This document shows positions 27,190 through 36,155 of a stretch of DNA of 64,000 nucleotides, piece by piece. The DNA comes from JBJXFE01 sp046153875 (GTDB taxonomy: Bacteria > Planctomycetota > Phycisphaerae > Phycisphaerales > UBA1924), in contig JBJXFE010000013.1 in assembly GCA_046153875.1 (NCBI GenBank), forward strand, positions 62,001 through 126,000, given 5' to 3'. The notes under the pieces were generated by a model, which searched no databases, was not told the DNA's origin, and saw nothing but the letters and a program-made list of their open reading frames with translations. Each line of letters opens with the position of its first letter. The stretch's first letter is position 1. The translations under genes were made by a program, and so were the position numbers.

Positions 27190-28956
27190 TTACCACCGGT
27201 GCATGGGCACGTCCACGTTCTGCTCGTCCGCGCACCGCTGCGCGTCCTCGTACCCCGCGTCCGCGTGGCGGAAGACTCCCATCGCCGGGTCGTTGGTCAG
27301 CACCCGCTCGAGCCTGCGCGCGGCCTCGGGCGTGCCGTCGGCCACGATCACCTGCCCGGCGTGCTGGCTGAAGCCGATGCCCACGCCCCCGCCGTGGTGG
27401 AAGCTGACCCAGGACGCGCCGCTCGCGGTGTTGACCAGCGCGTTGAGGATCGCCCAGTCGCTGATCGCGTCCGAGCCGTCCTTCATCCCCTCGGTTTCGC
27501 GGTTGGGGCTGGCGACGGAGCCGCAATCGAGGTGATCGCGCCCGATGACAATCGGGGCCTTGACGCGCCCGGTGCGGACCAGTTCATTGAACAGCAGCCC
27601 GGCCTTGGCCCGCTCGCCCAGCCCCAGCCAGCAGATGCGCGCGGGAAGGCCCTGGAAGGCGACCCGATCGCGGGCGAGCGTGAGCCAGCGGCGCAGGCCG
27701 TCGTTGTCCGGGAAGAGCTCGAGCAGGGCCGCGTCGGTTGTGAAGATGTCGCGTTCGTCGCCCGAGAGCGCCACCCAGCGGAACGGCCCGCGCCCCACGC
27801 AGAACTGGGGACGGATGTACGCGGGGACGAAGCCGGGGAAGTCGAAGGCGTTGGTGACGCCGCGGTCGAAGGCGCGCTGGCGGATGTTGTTGCCGTAGTC
27901 GAACGTGGCGGCCCCGCGCCCCCGCAGCGCCAGCATCGCGCGGACGTGCCGGGCCATGGTGTCGAGGCTGTGGGACTCGTACTCGCGCGGGTAGAGCCGT
28001 CGCATGTCCTCGGCCTCGCGCACGGTCATGCCGATGGGCACGTAGCCGTGCAGGGGCTCGTGGGCGCCGGTCTGGTCGGTGAGCACGTCGGGCGTGACGT
28101 TCCGTTCGAGGAGGCGTTCGAGGAGTTCGACGGCGTTGCAATCCACGCCGATGCTGACGGCCTTGTGCTCCAGCGCGCACCGGCAGGCGCGGTCGATCGC
28201 GTCGTCCACTCCGGTGACGATCTCATCGAGGTAGCGGTCGCGGCGGCGGCGCTCGAGCCGCGCAAAGTCCACGTCGGCGATCAGGCACGTCCCCTCGTTC
28301 ATCGTGACGGCCAGCGGCTGGGCCCCGCCCATGCCGCCGCACCCCGCCGTGACGCACAGCCGCCCCGCGAGCGTGCCGCCGAAGTGCTGCCGGGCCGCCT
28401 CGGCGAACGTCTCGTACGTTCCTTGCAGGATGCCCTGGGTGCCGATGTAGATCCACGACCCGGCCGTCATCTGCCCGAACATGATCAGGCCTTTGGCGGC
28501 CAGGTCGTCGAAGTTCTGCTGGGTGGCCCAGTGGGGGACGAGGTTCGAGTTGGCGATAAGGACGCGCGGCGCGTCCTCGTGGGTCTTCACGACGCCGACG
28601 GGCTTGCCGGACTGAACGAGGAGGGTTTCGTCGGGTTCGAGCCGCTTGAGCGCCGCAACGATGGCGTCGAACGCGGGCCAGGACCGTGCCGCCTGCCCGC
28701 GCCCGCCGTAGACCACGAGTTGGGCGGGATTCTCCGCAACCTCGGGGTCGAGGTTGTTCATCAGCATGCGCATGGCGGCTTCGGCCTGCCACGTCTTGCA
28801 CGTGCGGTGCGGGCCGCGCGGCGCGCGAACGGTGCGCCCTCCCGGCGTGGCTCCCGATGCAGGGCGGCTCGGCGCGCCGCGTCGATCCCGGTCCGCTCCC
28901 TGGGCCGCGCGTGAGGTTCCGCGACGACGCGCCGCGCCCGACGCCACCGTGACCAT
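27190..28956 (-). CDS. hutU: Urocanate hydratase
   Basis: HutU turns urocanate into imidazolonepropionate, the second step of histidine breakdown, using tightly bound NAD. The 588-residue protein shows the family blocks TWQAEAAMRMLMNNLDPEVAE, QSGKPVGV, ANSNLVPHWAT, MTAGSWIYIGTQGILQGTYE, CGGMGGAQPLAVTM and SFHHGGGVGIGFSQHAG. An extra Arg/Pro-rich N-terminus of about 45 residues precedes the conserved part. ATG 28956 follows AAAGG by 8 bases on the minus strand. It lies 80 bases downstream of hutH; that gap carries a palindrome over a TAGACT box, so hutU may have its own regulated promoter as well. Confidence 0.96.
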   Translation of the reverse strand: MVTVASGAARRRGTSRAAQGADRDRRGAPSRPASGATPGGRTVRAPRGPHRTCKTWQAEAAMRMLMNNLDPEVAENPAQLVVYGGRGQAARSWPAFDAIVAALKRLEPDETLLVQSGKPVGVVKTHEDAPRVLIANSNLVPHWATQQNFDDLAAKGLIMFGQMTAGSWIYIGTQGILQGTYETFAEAARQHFGGTLAGRLCVTAGCGGMGGAQPLAVTMNEGTCLIADVDFARLERRRRDRYLDEIVTGVDDAIDRACRCALEHKAVSIGVDCNAVELLERLLERNVTPDVLTDQTGAHEPLHGYVPIGMTVREAEDMRRLYPREYESHSLDTMARHVRAMLALRGRGAATFDYGNNIRQRAFDRGVTNAFDFPGFVPAYIRPQFCVGRGPFRWVALSGDERDIFTTDAALLELFPDNDGLRRWLTLARDRVAFQGLPARICWLGLGERAKAGLLFNELVRTGRVKAPIVIGRDHLDCGSVASPNRETEGMKDGSDAISDWAILNALVNTASGASWVSFHHGGGVGIGFSQHAGQVIVADGTPEAARRLERVLTNDPAMGVFRHADAGYEDAQRCADEQNVDVPMHRW

Positions 28957-29002
28957 GGGTTTGCCTTTCACGTGAAGACTGTTCCCACCCTGCCCACCCA
29001 CG

Positions 29003-29018
29003 AGACTGTTCCAGTCTA
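29003..29018 (-). promoter_or_regulatory. Palindrome overlapping a -10-like box upstream of hutU
   Basis: AGACTG-TTC-CAGTCT (29003-29017) is a perfect 6-bp inverted repeat. On the minus strand it overlaps TAGACT (29018-29013). Half of it, AGACTGTTCC, recurs at 28976-28985, 27 bases away. This looks like an operator for a hut regulator; no hutC gene lies in the window, so the regulator is unknown. Confidence 0.45.
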
Positions 29019-29036
29019 TCACATCGGGACGTGTGT

Positions 29037-30665
29037 CTAGTGCTTGCGGCCGTTCGTGCGGACGCTCCGCACGCCCGTGGTATCGGCGCGACGGACCTCG
29101 CGCACGAGCGATCCGTCGCGGATCGCTCCCGCGAGTGCCTCGATCGCGGGGGTCAGGGGCCGATCTTCCGTCACGCGCGGCACCAGACGGCGCACGACCG
29201 CGTGGGCGGCCTCGACGCCGCGCCCCGACTTCAGCGGGCGGTGGACGTCGATCCCCTCGGCGGCGCACAGCAGCTCGATCGCGATCACACGCTCCGCCAA
29301 CCGCAGGGCACGCTCGGCCTTCGCCGCCGCACGCGGGCCGAACGAGTTGTAGTCCTCCATCCCGGCGCACGTCGTGATGTTCGACACGGACGCGGGCGTG
29401 GCGAGGCCGATCATCTCGTTGACGCACGCGGCGGCGGTGTACTGCGCGATCATCAGGCCCGATTGGAGGCCCGGGCGCGCCGTAAGGAAAGGCTTGAGGT
29501 GGCTCTCGGGCTCGAAGGCGCCGGTCATCAGGTACGTGCGGCGTTCGCTGATGCCGGCGAGGTGGCAGAGGGCGATGGCGAGGTAGTCGAGCGGAAGAGC
29601 GATGGGCATGCCGTGGAAGTTGGCGCCGGAGAGGATGGCGTCGCGCGGCGATACAAACTGCATCCCGCCGTCAACGCCCCGATGCTGCTTCGAGAACACG
29701 ATCGGATTGTCCGTAACCGCGCCGAGTTCGGAGTCGAGCGCGAACACCAAGCTCAGGAGAGCGGAAGAGGCCGCGCCGTGTACCGTCGGCCCGGCGCGGA
29801 GGGAATACGGGTCCTGAACTCGCGGATCGTCCTCGACGTGGCTCGTGCGAATCGTGCTTCCGGCCAGCAGCATCGAGATTTCGAAGGCCGTCGCGAAGCC
29901 GGACATGTCCTGTCGCGCTGAAGAAAGGCGTACGTCGAGGAACTCGTGGGATGCACGGCAGGCGTCGATGGACATCGCCAGCGACAGGTTCGCCGCGCGG
30001 AGCAGCACGTTCGCGTCGTTCAGAATCAACGCCGCGGACCCCGTCATGAGGTGGGTGCCGTTGATGAGCGCCAGGCCCTCTTTCGCGCCGAGCGACAGTG
30101 GGGGAATGCTCGCGCGCCGCAGCGCGGCGCCACCGGGCATCGCCCGCCCGCCGACGGTCGCGTGTCCCTCGCCGATCGCCACGAGCGCGACGCTCGCGAG
30201 CGGCGCGAGGTCTCCCGACGCGCCCACCGAACCGATCGAGGGCACAACGGGAACGACGCCGGCGTTGAGCATCCGGACGATGGTCTCGGGGACGATCGGT
30301 CGCACGCCCGAGAGCCCGCGGCAGAGTGAGGCCGCGAGGCAGAGCATCGTGGCGCGGACGGTTTCTCCGGCGAGCGGCTCGCCCGCGCCGGAGGCGTGGG
30401 AACGGACGAGGTTGCGCTGAAGCGTGGCCAGGTCTTTGTCGCCGATGCGCTGCTTGGCGAGCGAGCCGAAGCCGGTGTTGATGCCGTAGTGGGGGCGGCC
30501 ATCGTTGAGGGCGCGTTCGACGACGGCGCGCGATCGCTTCATCGCGGCGACAGCGCGTGGGGCGATTGACACGGGCGCGCCCTGGCGCGCGACCGCTACG
30601 GCGTCGTCCGGAGTCAGGAAGGAGCCGTCGAGCCGGATCGCGGCGGGCTTGGTCGCTCTGGGCAT
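29037..30665 (-). CDS. hutH: Histidine ammonia-lyase
   Basis: HutH removes ammonia from histidine to give urocanate. The MIO prosthetic group forms from Ala149-Ser150-Gly151 in GSVGASGDLAPL, which is intact. Other family blocks are YGINTGFGSLA, LVRSHASGAGEPL, KEGLALINGTHLMTG, QDPYSLRAGP and FGPRAAAKAERAL-like sequence near the C-terminus. The 542-residue length is normal. ATG 30665 is chosen; an in-frame TTG at 30701 is less likely because GGAG abuts it. The gene lies 61 bases after the ABC ATPase and 80 bases before hutU, all leftward. Confidence 0.96.
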   Translation of the reverse strand: MPRATKPAAIRLDGSFLTPDDAVAVARQGAPVSIAPRAVAAMKRSRAVVERALNDGRPHYGINTGFGSLAKQRIGDKDLATLQRNLVRSHASGAGEPLAGETVRATMLCLAASLCRGLSGVRPIVPETIVRMLNAGVVPVVPSIGSVGASGDLAPLASVALVAIGEGHATVGGRAMPGGAALRRASIPPLSLGAKEGLALINGTHLMTGSAALILNDANVLLRAANLSLAMSIDACRASHEFLDVRLSSARQDMSGFATAFEISMLLAGSTIRTSHVEDDPRVQDPYSLRAGPTVHGAASSALLSLVFALDSELGAVTDNPIVFSKQHRGVDGGMQFVSPRDAILSGANFHGMPIALPLDYLAIALCHLAGISERRTYLMTGAFEPESHLKPFLTARPGLQSGLMIAQYTAAACVNEMIGLATPASVSNITTCAGMEDYNSFGPRAAAKAERALRLAERVIAIELLCAAEGIDVHRPLKSGRGVEAAHAVVRRLVPRVTEDRPLTPAIEALAGAIRDGSLVREVRRADTTGVRSVRTNGRKH

Positions 30666-30726
30666 GGCCCAGAGTGTTCCAGCGCCGAGCGCGTGATGCA
30701 ACTCCGCGGGTCCGTCCGGCGCGGGC

Positions 30727-31578
30727 TCAGCCGGGGTGACCCGGCCCGCCGCCGACGGTCGCGGTCATGCCCATCGCCGCGAACACCCGGTCGCGAGTGC
30801 GCAGATACGCCGGGTCGTCCAGGTTCCGCGGGCGCGGCATGTCCACCCGGATCACCTCGCTGATGGTGCCGGGGCGGGGCGTCATCACGAGGACACGGTC
30901 GGCGAGCTGAACGGCCTCTTCGATGTCGTGGGTGACGAAGAGAATGGTCTTGCGCTCTCGCTGCCAGATGGTGGTGAGGTCGGCCCTCATTTTGAGCCGG
31001 GTGATGAAGTCGAGCGCACCGAACGGCTCGTCCATGTAGATGATCGAGGGGTTGGCGGCCAGCGCCCGCGCGATCTCCACACGCTGCTTCATCCCGCCCG
31101 AGAGTTCGCGCGGGTAGGCACGCTCGAACCCGGTGAGGCCGACCATGTCGATGTAGCGGCGGATCGCGTCGTTCCGCTCGTCGGCCTTGGCGCGTTGCAG
31201 GCCGAAGCCGATGTTCTGCGCGACCGTGAGCCACGGGAACACGCCGTTCTCCTGGAACACAAAAACGCGGCGCGAATCGGGCTTGCGGACGGGCTCGCCG
31301 TTCACCTCGATCGACCCGACCGTGACGCGGAGGAACCCCGCGATCATGTTCAGCAGCGTGGACTTTCCGCAGCCGGAGGGGCCGACGATGCACACGAACT
31401 CACCGGGAGCGACGGACAGGTCCACCGAATCGAGGACCTCGATCACCTGCCCGCGCTGCTTGCCCGGGAACGACATCGAGAGGCCGCGAACCACCACGAC
31501 CGGAGCGACGCCGGCAGCGGCGGTGGGGGGGTGAGCGATGGATGGCGTCGTTGCCCGCACGTGGAACCCCCGTGTCAC
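30727..31578 (-). CDS. ABC transporter ATP-binding protein (NrtD/SsuB/TauB type)
   Basis: The 283-residue ATPase has Walker A GPSGCGKST, Q-loop FVFQENGVFPW, signature LSGGMKQRVEIARALA, Walker B IIYMDEPFGALD and H-loop FVTHDIEEA, the pattern of the nitrate/sulfonate/taurine group. About 35 residues precede the conserved GLSMSFPG. The GTG at 31578 overlaps the permease stop as GTGA; GTG 31560, after CGGGGG, is a possible alternative. It forms a transporter with the permease and binding protein just upstream. hutH follows after 61 bases. Confidence 0.88.
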   Translation of the reverse strand: MTRGFHVRATTPSIAHPPTAAAGVAPVVVVRGLSMSFPGKQRGQVIEVLDSVDLSVAPGEFVCIVGPSGCGKSTLLNMIAGFLRVTVGSIEVNGEPVRKPDSRRVFVFQENGVFPWLTVAQNIGFGLQRAKADERNDAIRRYIDMVGLTGFERAYPRELSGGMKQRVEIARALAANPSIIYMDEPFGALDFITRLKMRADLTTIWQRERKTILFVTHDIEEAVQLADRVLVMTPRPGTISEVIRVDMPRPRNLDDPAYLRTRDRVFAAMGMTATVGGGPGHPG

Positions 31579-32381
31579 TCCGTCCGCCCCGCGTACCCCC
31601 AGCGCACCGCCTCGAGCTGTTCGAGGCGACGGATCAGCAGGTCGAGCACCAGACCGATGGCCCCGATCATCACCATCCCCGCCACGACCAGGTCGTAGCG
31701 CTTCCCGGCGTTGCGGGCGTCGATGATCAGGTACCCGAGGCCCGAGTTCACCGCGATCATCTCCGCGGCCACGACCACCAGCCACGCGACGCCCAGCGCG
31801 ATCCGAAGACCCGTGATGATCTGTGGCAGCGTCGCCGGCAGGATCACCCTCCGGAAAAGCTGCGAACCCGAAAGCTCAAAGTTCCGGGCCGCCCGGACGT
31901 ACACGGGCTGGATATTCGCCACCGCCGCGGCCGCGGCGACCGTGATCGGGAACACGCTCGCCAGGAAGATCAGGAAGATCGGCGCGCTGTCGGTCACGCC
32001 GAACCAGAGAATAGCGACGGGAATCCAGGCGATGGGGGAGATCGGGCGTAGAACCTGGATCACCGGATTGAACGCCTCAAAGGCCCAGCGGAACCACCCC
32101 ATGAACAGGCCCAGCGGCACACCGACCGCGACCGCGAGGCCGAACCCCCATGTCACGCGGTAGAGCGACGCGACGATGTACTTGACGAGCAGCCCGTTCT
32201 TCTGCAGTTCGGCGATCCCGCGGACCACGTCGAGCGGAGTCGGGAAGAGCGTCGTTTCAGAGATGCGGACCGCCGCCGTCCAGGCGGTTAGCAAGAGCAC
32301 GCCGACGAGCATCGGCAGGCCCAACCGTCGCAGCCATATGCGCCCCGACGAGCCCCCGGGCGTCACGGCGGCAGTTCCCAC
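31575..32381 (-). CDS. ABC transporter permease (NrtB/SsuC type)
   Basis: The 268-residue inner-membrane protein has about six membrane segments (first at residues 22-40, LPMLVGVLLLTAWTAAV) and the cytoplasmic EAA loop AARNFELSGSQLFRRVILPATLPQIITG cut here as AARNFELSG and LPATLPQIITGLR, which docks the ATPase. The start is GTG 32381, 6 bases after GAGG; it overlaps the end of the binding-protein gene by 19 bases. Substrates of this subfamily include nitrate, sulfonates, taurine, bicarbonate and pyrimidine precursors; the operon-like link to hutHU suggests checking a histidine-related substrate. Confidence 0.88.
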   Translation of the reverse strand: MGTAAVTPGGSSGRIWLRRLGLPMLVGVLLLTAWTAAVRISETTLFPTPLDVVRGIAELQKNGLLVKYIVASLYRVTWGFGLAVAVGVPLGLFMGWFRWAFEAFNPVIQVLRPISPIAWIPVAILWFGVTDSAPIFLIFLASVFPITVAAAAAVANIQPVYVRAARNFELSGSQLFRRVILPATLPQIITGLRIALGVAWLVVVAAEMIAVNSGLGYLIIDARNAGKRYDLVVAGMVMIGAIGLVLDLLIRRLEQLEAVRWGYAGRTE

Positions 32382-33403
32382 TGGTAGGCCTCGATCGTCG
32401 CACCCTCGGGCACAAAGGACGGGTCGCAGTAGTCGTCGAAGTGGACGGTCCCTTTGAGGATCCCGGCGGCCACGCCGATCTCCTCGATCTCATCAAAGTC
32501 CGGGCGGCGCACGCTCAGGTTGGTGTACTTCACCCGGTCCGGAGGCTTGCTCAGCACGAACTCAAGCAGGCGGGGGTGCTGGTTGTAGTAGTTCTTGCTG
32601 ACAAACTTCGCGGCCTGCATCCGGTGGTCGATGCTCTGGTCGATCCACTTGCCGCTCCTGGCGATGCCGACGACGAGCTTCTGGACCGTCTCGCGGTCGT
32701 TGTCGATCACGTCCTGGTGGACCGCCAGCACGCACGAGATGAACTCCGGCCACACGTCCTTGGTCAAATACAGCACGCGCCCGTATCCATCCAACTCCGT
32801 CTGGGCCATGAATGGCTCGCCGGAGGTGATCGCATCGACCGCCCGGACCGACAGCGCCGCGGGCATGTCGGGCGGCGGCATCTCCACGACCTTCACCTCG
32901 GACATGGGGATGCCACGGTCGCGCAGCGCCTTGAACACCAGGAACCGCTGGTTGGAGTACCGGTTCGGCACCGCGACGGTCTTGCCGCGAAGGTCCTCGA
33001 TGCGGTAGATCTTTGAATCCTTGTGGACCATCATCGCCGTCCCGTCGCGGTGGCCCAGGTAGACGATCTTGAGAGGAACCCCGTCCTCCCGCAGCTTCAT
33101 CGCCAGCGGGGCCAGGATGAAGGTGGCCTTGGTGTACCCGGCCAGGAACGCTTCCTTCAGCTCCGGGAAGCCGCTGAACCGGATCGGCTCATACATCCCC
33201 TTGCCGGTCATGCTGCGGTTGATGAAGTCCGTCACCGGACAGGTCAGGTGGCACGTCACGGGGATGAACCCGATCCGGAAGCTGTTGTCCGCGAACCCGC
33301 TCTTCGTCCGGTCGAACCAGCGCAGGTTCATCCAGCCGTGCAGGACGGTGATCAGGAGGAGCCAGCACACGCCGGCGATGGCGAATCGCAGTAGCGCCCT
33401 CAT
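32363..33403 (-). CDS. ABC transporter substrate-binding protein (NrtA/SsuA-like)
   Basis: The 346-residue protein has an N-terminal membrane anchor or signal (residues 5-22) and a type 2 periplasmic-binding fold. The segment GFIPVTCHLTCPVTDF (residues 45-60) puts two Cys, at 51 and 55, near the expected ligand site. Later blocks include VYLGHRDGTAMMVHKD, DLRGKTVAVPNRYSN and DAITSGEPFMAQTE. The ligand is unknown. ATG 33403 is preceded by GGAG and by a TACGCT box 9 bases upstream (33413-33418). It is the first gene of the leftward run binding protein - permease - ATPase - hutH - hutU. Confidence 0.82.
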   Translation of the reverse strand: MRALLRFAIAGVCWLLLITVLHGWMNLRWFDRTKSGFADNSFRIGFIPVTCHLTCPVTDFINRSMTGKGMYEPIRFSGFPELKEAFLAGYTKATFILAPLAMKLREDGVPLKIVYLGHRDGTAMMVHKDSKIYRIEDLRGKTVAVPNRYSNQRFLVFKALRDRGIPMSEVKVVEMPPPDMPAALSVRAVDAITSGEPFMAQTELDGYGRVLYLTKDVWPEFISCVLAVHQDVIDNDRETVQKLVVGIARSGKWIDQSIDHRMQAAKFVSKNYYNQHPRLLEFVLSKPPDRVKYTNLSVRRPDFDEIEEIGVAAGILKGTVHFDDYCDPSFVPEGATIEAYQWELPP

Positions 33404-33572
33404 GAGGTCTCCAGCGTAGCACAGCCTTACCCGCGTTCCCGGGCCGGGCGGTTCATCGGCAGGTCGAACACGATTCTGACCCCGCAGGACAACGTCCTAT
33501 AAGATACGTTATGTAAAAGACGGTCAGTTTCGGCCCGCTCCGGGGCTGACGCGGCACGGAAACGGGCGAGCG
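33404..33572 (-). promoter_or_regulatory. Promoter region of the transporter-hut gene run
   Basis: This 169-bp gap holds the most AT-rich stretch nearby (33496-33519). It contains an inverted repeat AACGT (33491-33495) / ACGTT (33506-33510) and, on the minus strand, CTGACC - 17 bases - TCTTAT as a weak promoter match. A second -10 candidate, TACGCT, lies at 33413-33418, 9 bases before the start codon. The upstream GNAT gene ends at 33573. Confidence 0.4.
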
Positions 33573-34118
33573 CTACGGACCGAGCGCCTTCGCGAAAAAC
33601 AGCGTGTGCGGGTCTTCGTCGTTGTTGTAGCGCTGGGTGGGCTGGAAGCCAAGGGATCTGTAGAGCTCGACCGCGGGTTTGAGCGTGTCCATCGTGTCCA
33701 GATGCATCGTCGCGTAGCCGATCGCGCGGGCGTCATCGAGCAGCCGCCGCGCCAGGAGTCGACCGATCCGGTTGCCGCGGAACTCGGGGCGCACATAGAG
33801 CCGCTTCATCTCGCAGATACGTCCCGCGGGTGGGCGGCCGGCGGGCTTCGGGGCACGCGGATCGGCAAAGAAATCCGCGACCTGGTGTGTGATCTCGCGC
33901 AGCGCGATGCAGCCCGCGGCGTCCGGACCCATCATCGCCAGGTAGAGGCGACCCGAGGGCGGAGCGTACTTGCCGGGCAGGTTCGCCAACTCCTGTTCGA
34001 AGCCTTGAAAGCACAAGCTGATGCCCAGGTTCTCCTCGTATTCACGGAACAGGGCACGGACGGTGTCGAGCTGTTCCGGCGTGGTCGGGGTGACAAGCGT
34101 TGGCATGACCGCGGGCAT
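33573..34118 (-). CDS. GNAT-family N-acetyltransferase
   Basis: The 181-residue cytoplasmic protein has the GNAT core: EMKRLYVRPEFRGNRIGRLL, where R-G-N-R-I-G is the acetyl-CoA pyrophosphate loop (R/Q-x2-G-x-G/A), and YRSLGFQPTQRYNND at the C-terminal strand. The N-terminal RALFREYEENLGISLCFQGF and the loop PSGRLYLA are typical of a common small group of bacterial GNATs. The acceptor is unknown. ATG 34118 follows AGGGGG by 4 bases; ATG 34106 is the alternative. It lies 26 bases after proS and may be read from the same transcript. Confidence 0.85.
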   Translation of the reverse strand: MPAVMPTLVTPTTPEQLDTVRALFREYEENLGISLCFQGFEQELANLPGKYAPPSGRLYLAMMGPDAAGCIALREITHQVADFFADPRAPKPAGRPPAGRICEMKRLYVRPEFRGNRIGRLLARRLLDDARAIGYATMHLDTMDTLKPAVELYRSLGFQPTQRYNNDEDPHTLFFAKALGP

Positions 34119-34144
34119 GTGCCCCCTGCTCTCGGCGTGCGGGC

Positions 34145-36088
34145 TCAGGCGTTGAGTGCGTCGATGCAACGGGTCACGACGGACGCCAGTGGCACCGTCT
34201 CGCCCTTGCCCTTGTCGCGGCGGGCCTTGAACTCAACGCCGCCCTCCGCGAGGGCCTTGTCGCCGATGGTCAGGCGGACCGGGACGCCGACCAGGTCCGC
34301 GTCCTTGAACTTCACGCCGGGCCGCTCGTCGCGGTCGTCGATCAGCACGTCGATGCCCGCGTCGGCCAGCGCGGCGGCGATGCGGTCGCAGGCCCCCCGC
34401 TGCTCGGGCGCATCGGGCTTCATCAGCGTGATCTGCACGTGGTACGGGGCGATGGCCGCGGGCCAGATGATGCCGTCGGCATCGTGGCTCATCTCAACGC
34501 ACGCGGCCATCGTGCGGCTGACGCCGATGCCGTAGCACCCCATGATGACCGAGCGTTTCTGCTGCTTGTCGTCGAGCACGCTGAAGCCCATGGCGTCGGA
34601 GTACTTGGTGCCGAGCTTGAAGATGTGCCCGACCTCGATGCCGCGTGCGGTTTCGAGCTTCGCGCCGGGGGCGCGGGGCGATGGATCGCCGGCGAGCGCG
34701 TTGCGGATGTCGGCAACCTTTACATAACCCGGATCGTCCAGTTTCGCCCCGACCTCGCGCCGCCAGTTGAAGTGCTTGACGTGGTGGTCGGGCTTGTCCG
34801 CGCCGGTCGCCCAGAACCCGCCGAGCGAGACGTCGGGATCGACCAGGAGCATGGTCCGAGGGATCGTGTTCACGACTCTTGGACTGATGTATCCAATGAC
34901 GAAGCCAGCCGATCGCGCGTCTCCTGGGTCAGCGAGAACGACCTCGCAACCGCACGCCGCCTTGACTTTCCCTTCGTTCACTTCATGGTCGCCTCGAACA
35001 ACCGCGAGTACCCACTCGACTCCGGGTTCCCAGACGCCTTCGGACTCACCGTGTCGAGCCATAGCTTCTTGATGCTGGCGATTCGCCGCAGGCCCGGATT
35101 CTCGACTCAGTTGAAGGGCGCCCTGAACGACCTGTTGAGTGCGATCAACGAACCACTTGTTCACGAAGAGCACACACTTGAGCATCCGCGGGGGCTTCAC
35201 ACCCATGAACTTGCCGACCTCGTCGATCCCCGGCAGGTTCGGCGTGTGGACCTCGGTCAGCTCCCCCGACGGGGGCTCGGCGAACGTCCCGCGCGGGCGC
35301 TCGCCGATCTCGCACTTCTCGACGTTCGCGGCGTACCCGCTCACCGGGCACTTGAGGATGGTGTCCTCGCCGCTCTCACAGTTGACCATGAACTCGTGGC
35401 TGGCCGAGCCGCCGATGGGGCCGCTCTCGGCCTCCACGACCGTGAAGGACAGGCCGCAGCGCGTGAAGATGTTGACGTACGCGCGGTGCATCGCGTCGTA
35501 GGCCTCGTTCAAGCCCCCCGCCCCTTCCACGGCGACGTGGAACGAGTAGGCGTCCTTCATGATGAACTCGCGGCAGCGGAGCAGCCCCGCACGGGGGCGG
35601 GCCTCGTCGCGGAACTTCGTCTGGACCTGGTAGAGGTTCAGCGGGAGCTGCTTGTAGCTCGTGATGCTCGTCCGCATCAGCTCGGTGATGATCTCTTCGT
35701 GCGTGGGCGCGAGCGCGGCCTTGCGTCCGTGGCGGTCCACGAGCGCGAAGAGATTGGGCCCGTAGTCCACGTCGCGTTTCGTCCCCGCGAAGAGCTCAAC
35801 CGGCTCCATCGCGGGCAGCAGCAGCTCCCCCGCGCCGGCCGCGTCCATCTCCTGGCGGACGATGGCGCTGATTTTCGTGAGCGTCCGCCAGGCGAGCGGG
35901 AGATAGTCATAGATCCCCGCCCCACCCCCACCGCCGGTCACGGGTCGGATGAACCCGCCGCGGTGGAGCCAGATGTGGCTGGGCGCTGTGGCGTCGGCGG
36001 GCGCCTCGCGGGTCGTCGGGATCAGCGTGCGCGTCCACAGGTGAACCACGCCGCGGCGGGTGTTGGAGATGACGGGCGGTTGTGGCAT
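34145..36088 (-). CDS. proS: Prolyl-tRNA synthetase
   Basis: ProS charges tRNA-Pro. It is of the bacterial type: motif 2 (YQVQTKFRDEARPRAGLLRCRE), an editing insertion domain between motifs 2 and 3 (about 230-450; VRGDHEVNEGKVKAACG), motif 3 (VIMGCYGIGVSRTMAA) and the anticodon-binding domain (IDVLIDDRDERPGVKFKDADL). At 647 residues it is longer than the usual 570; about 45 extra residues sit inside the editing domain (around 305-350) and their DNA has visibly lower GC. ATG 36088 has a TAGACT box 7 bases upstream and no Shine-Dalgarno sequence. An N-terminal extension of some 25 residues precedes the conserved SHIWLHRGGFIRP. Confidence 0.95.
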   Translation of the reverse strand: MPQPPVISNTRRGVVHLWTRTLIPTTREAPADATAPSHIWLHRGGFIRPVTGGGGGAGIYDYLPLAWRTLTKISAIVRQEMDAAGAGELLLPAMEPVELFAGTKRDVDYGPNLFALVDRHGRKAALAPTHEEIITELMRTSITSYKQLPLNLYQVQTKFRDEARPRAGLLRCREFIMKDAYSFHVAVEGAGGLNEAYDAMHRAYVNIFTRCGLSFTVVEAESGPIGGSASHEFMVNCESGEDTILKCPVSGYAANVEKCEIGERPRGTFAEPPSGELTEVHTPNLPGIDEVGKFMGVKPPRMLKCVLFVNKWFVDRTQQVVQGALQLSRESGPAANRQHQEAMARHGESEGVWEPGVEWVLAVVRGDHEVNEGKVKAACGCEVVLADPGDARSAGFVIGYISPRVVNTIPRTMLLVDPDVSLGGFWATGADKPDHHVKHFNWRREVGAKLDDPGYVKVADIRNALAGDPSPRAPGAKLETARGIEVGHIFKLGTKYSDAMGFSVLDDKQQKRSVIMGCYGIGVSRTMAACVEMSHDADGIIWPAAIAPYHVQITLMKPDAPEQRGACDRIAAALADAGIDVLIDDRDERPGVKFKDADLVGVPVRLTIGDKALAEGGVEFKARRDKGKGETVPLASVVTRCIDALNA

Positions 36089-36095
36089 GGGGCGA

Positions 36096-36101
36096 AGTCT
36101 A
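36096..36101 (-). promoter_or_regulatory. Putative -10 box for proS (TAGACT)
   Basis: TAGACT on the minus strand ends 7 bases before the proS ATG; no Shine-Dalgarno sequence lies between. Confidence 0.4.
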
Positions 36102-36155
36102 CGCGCCGGCGGAGAGGGCGCGGAGCGGTGTGAGGACGCAGCGAACGGAGGCGTA

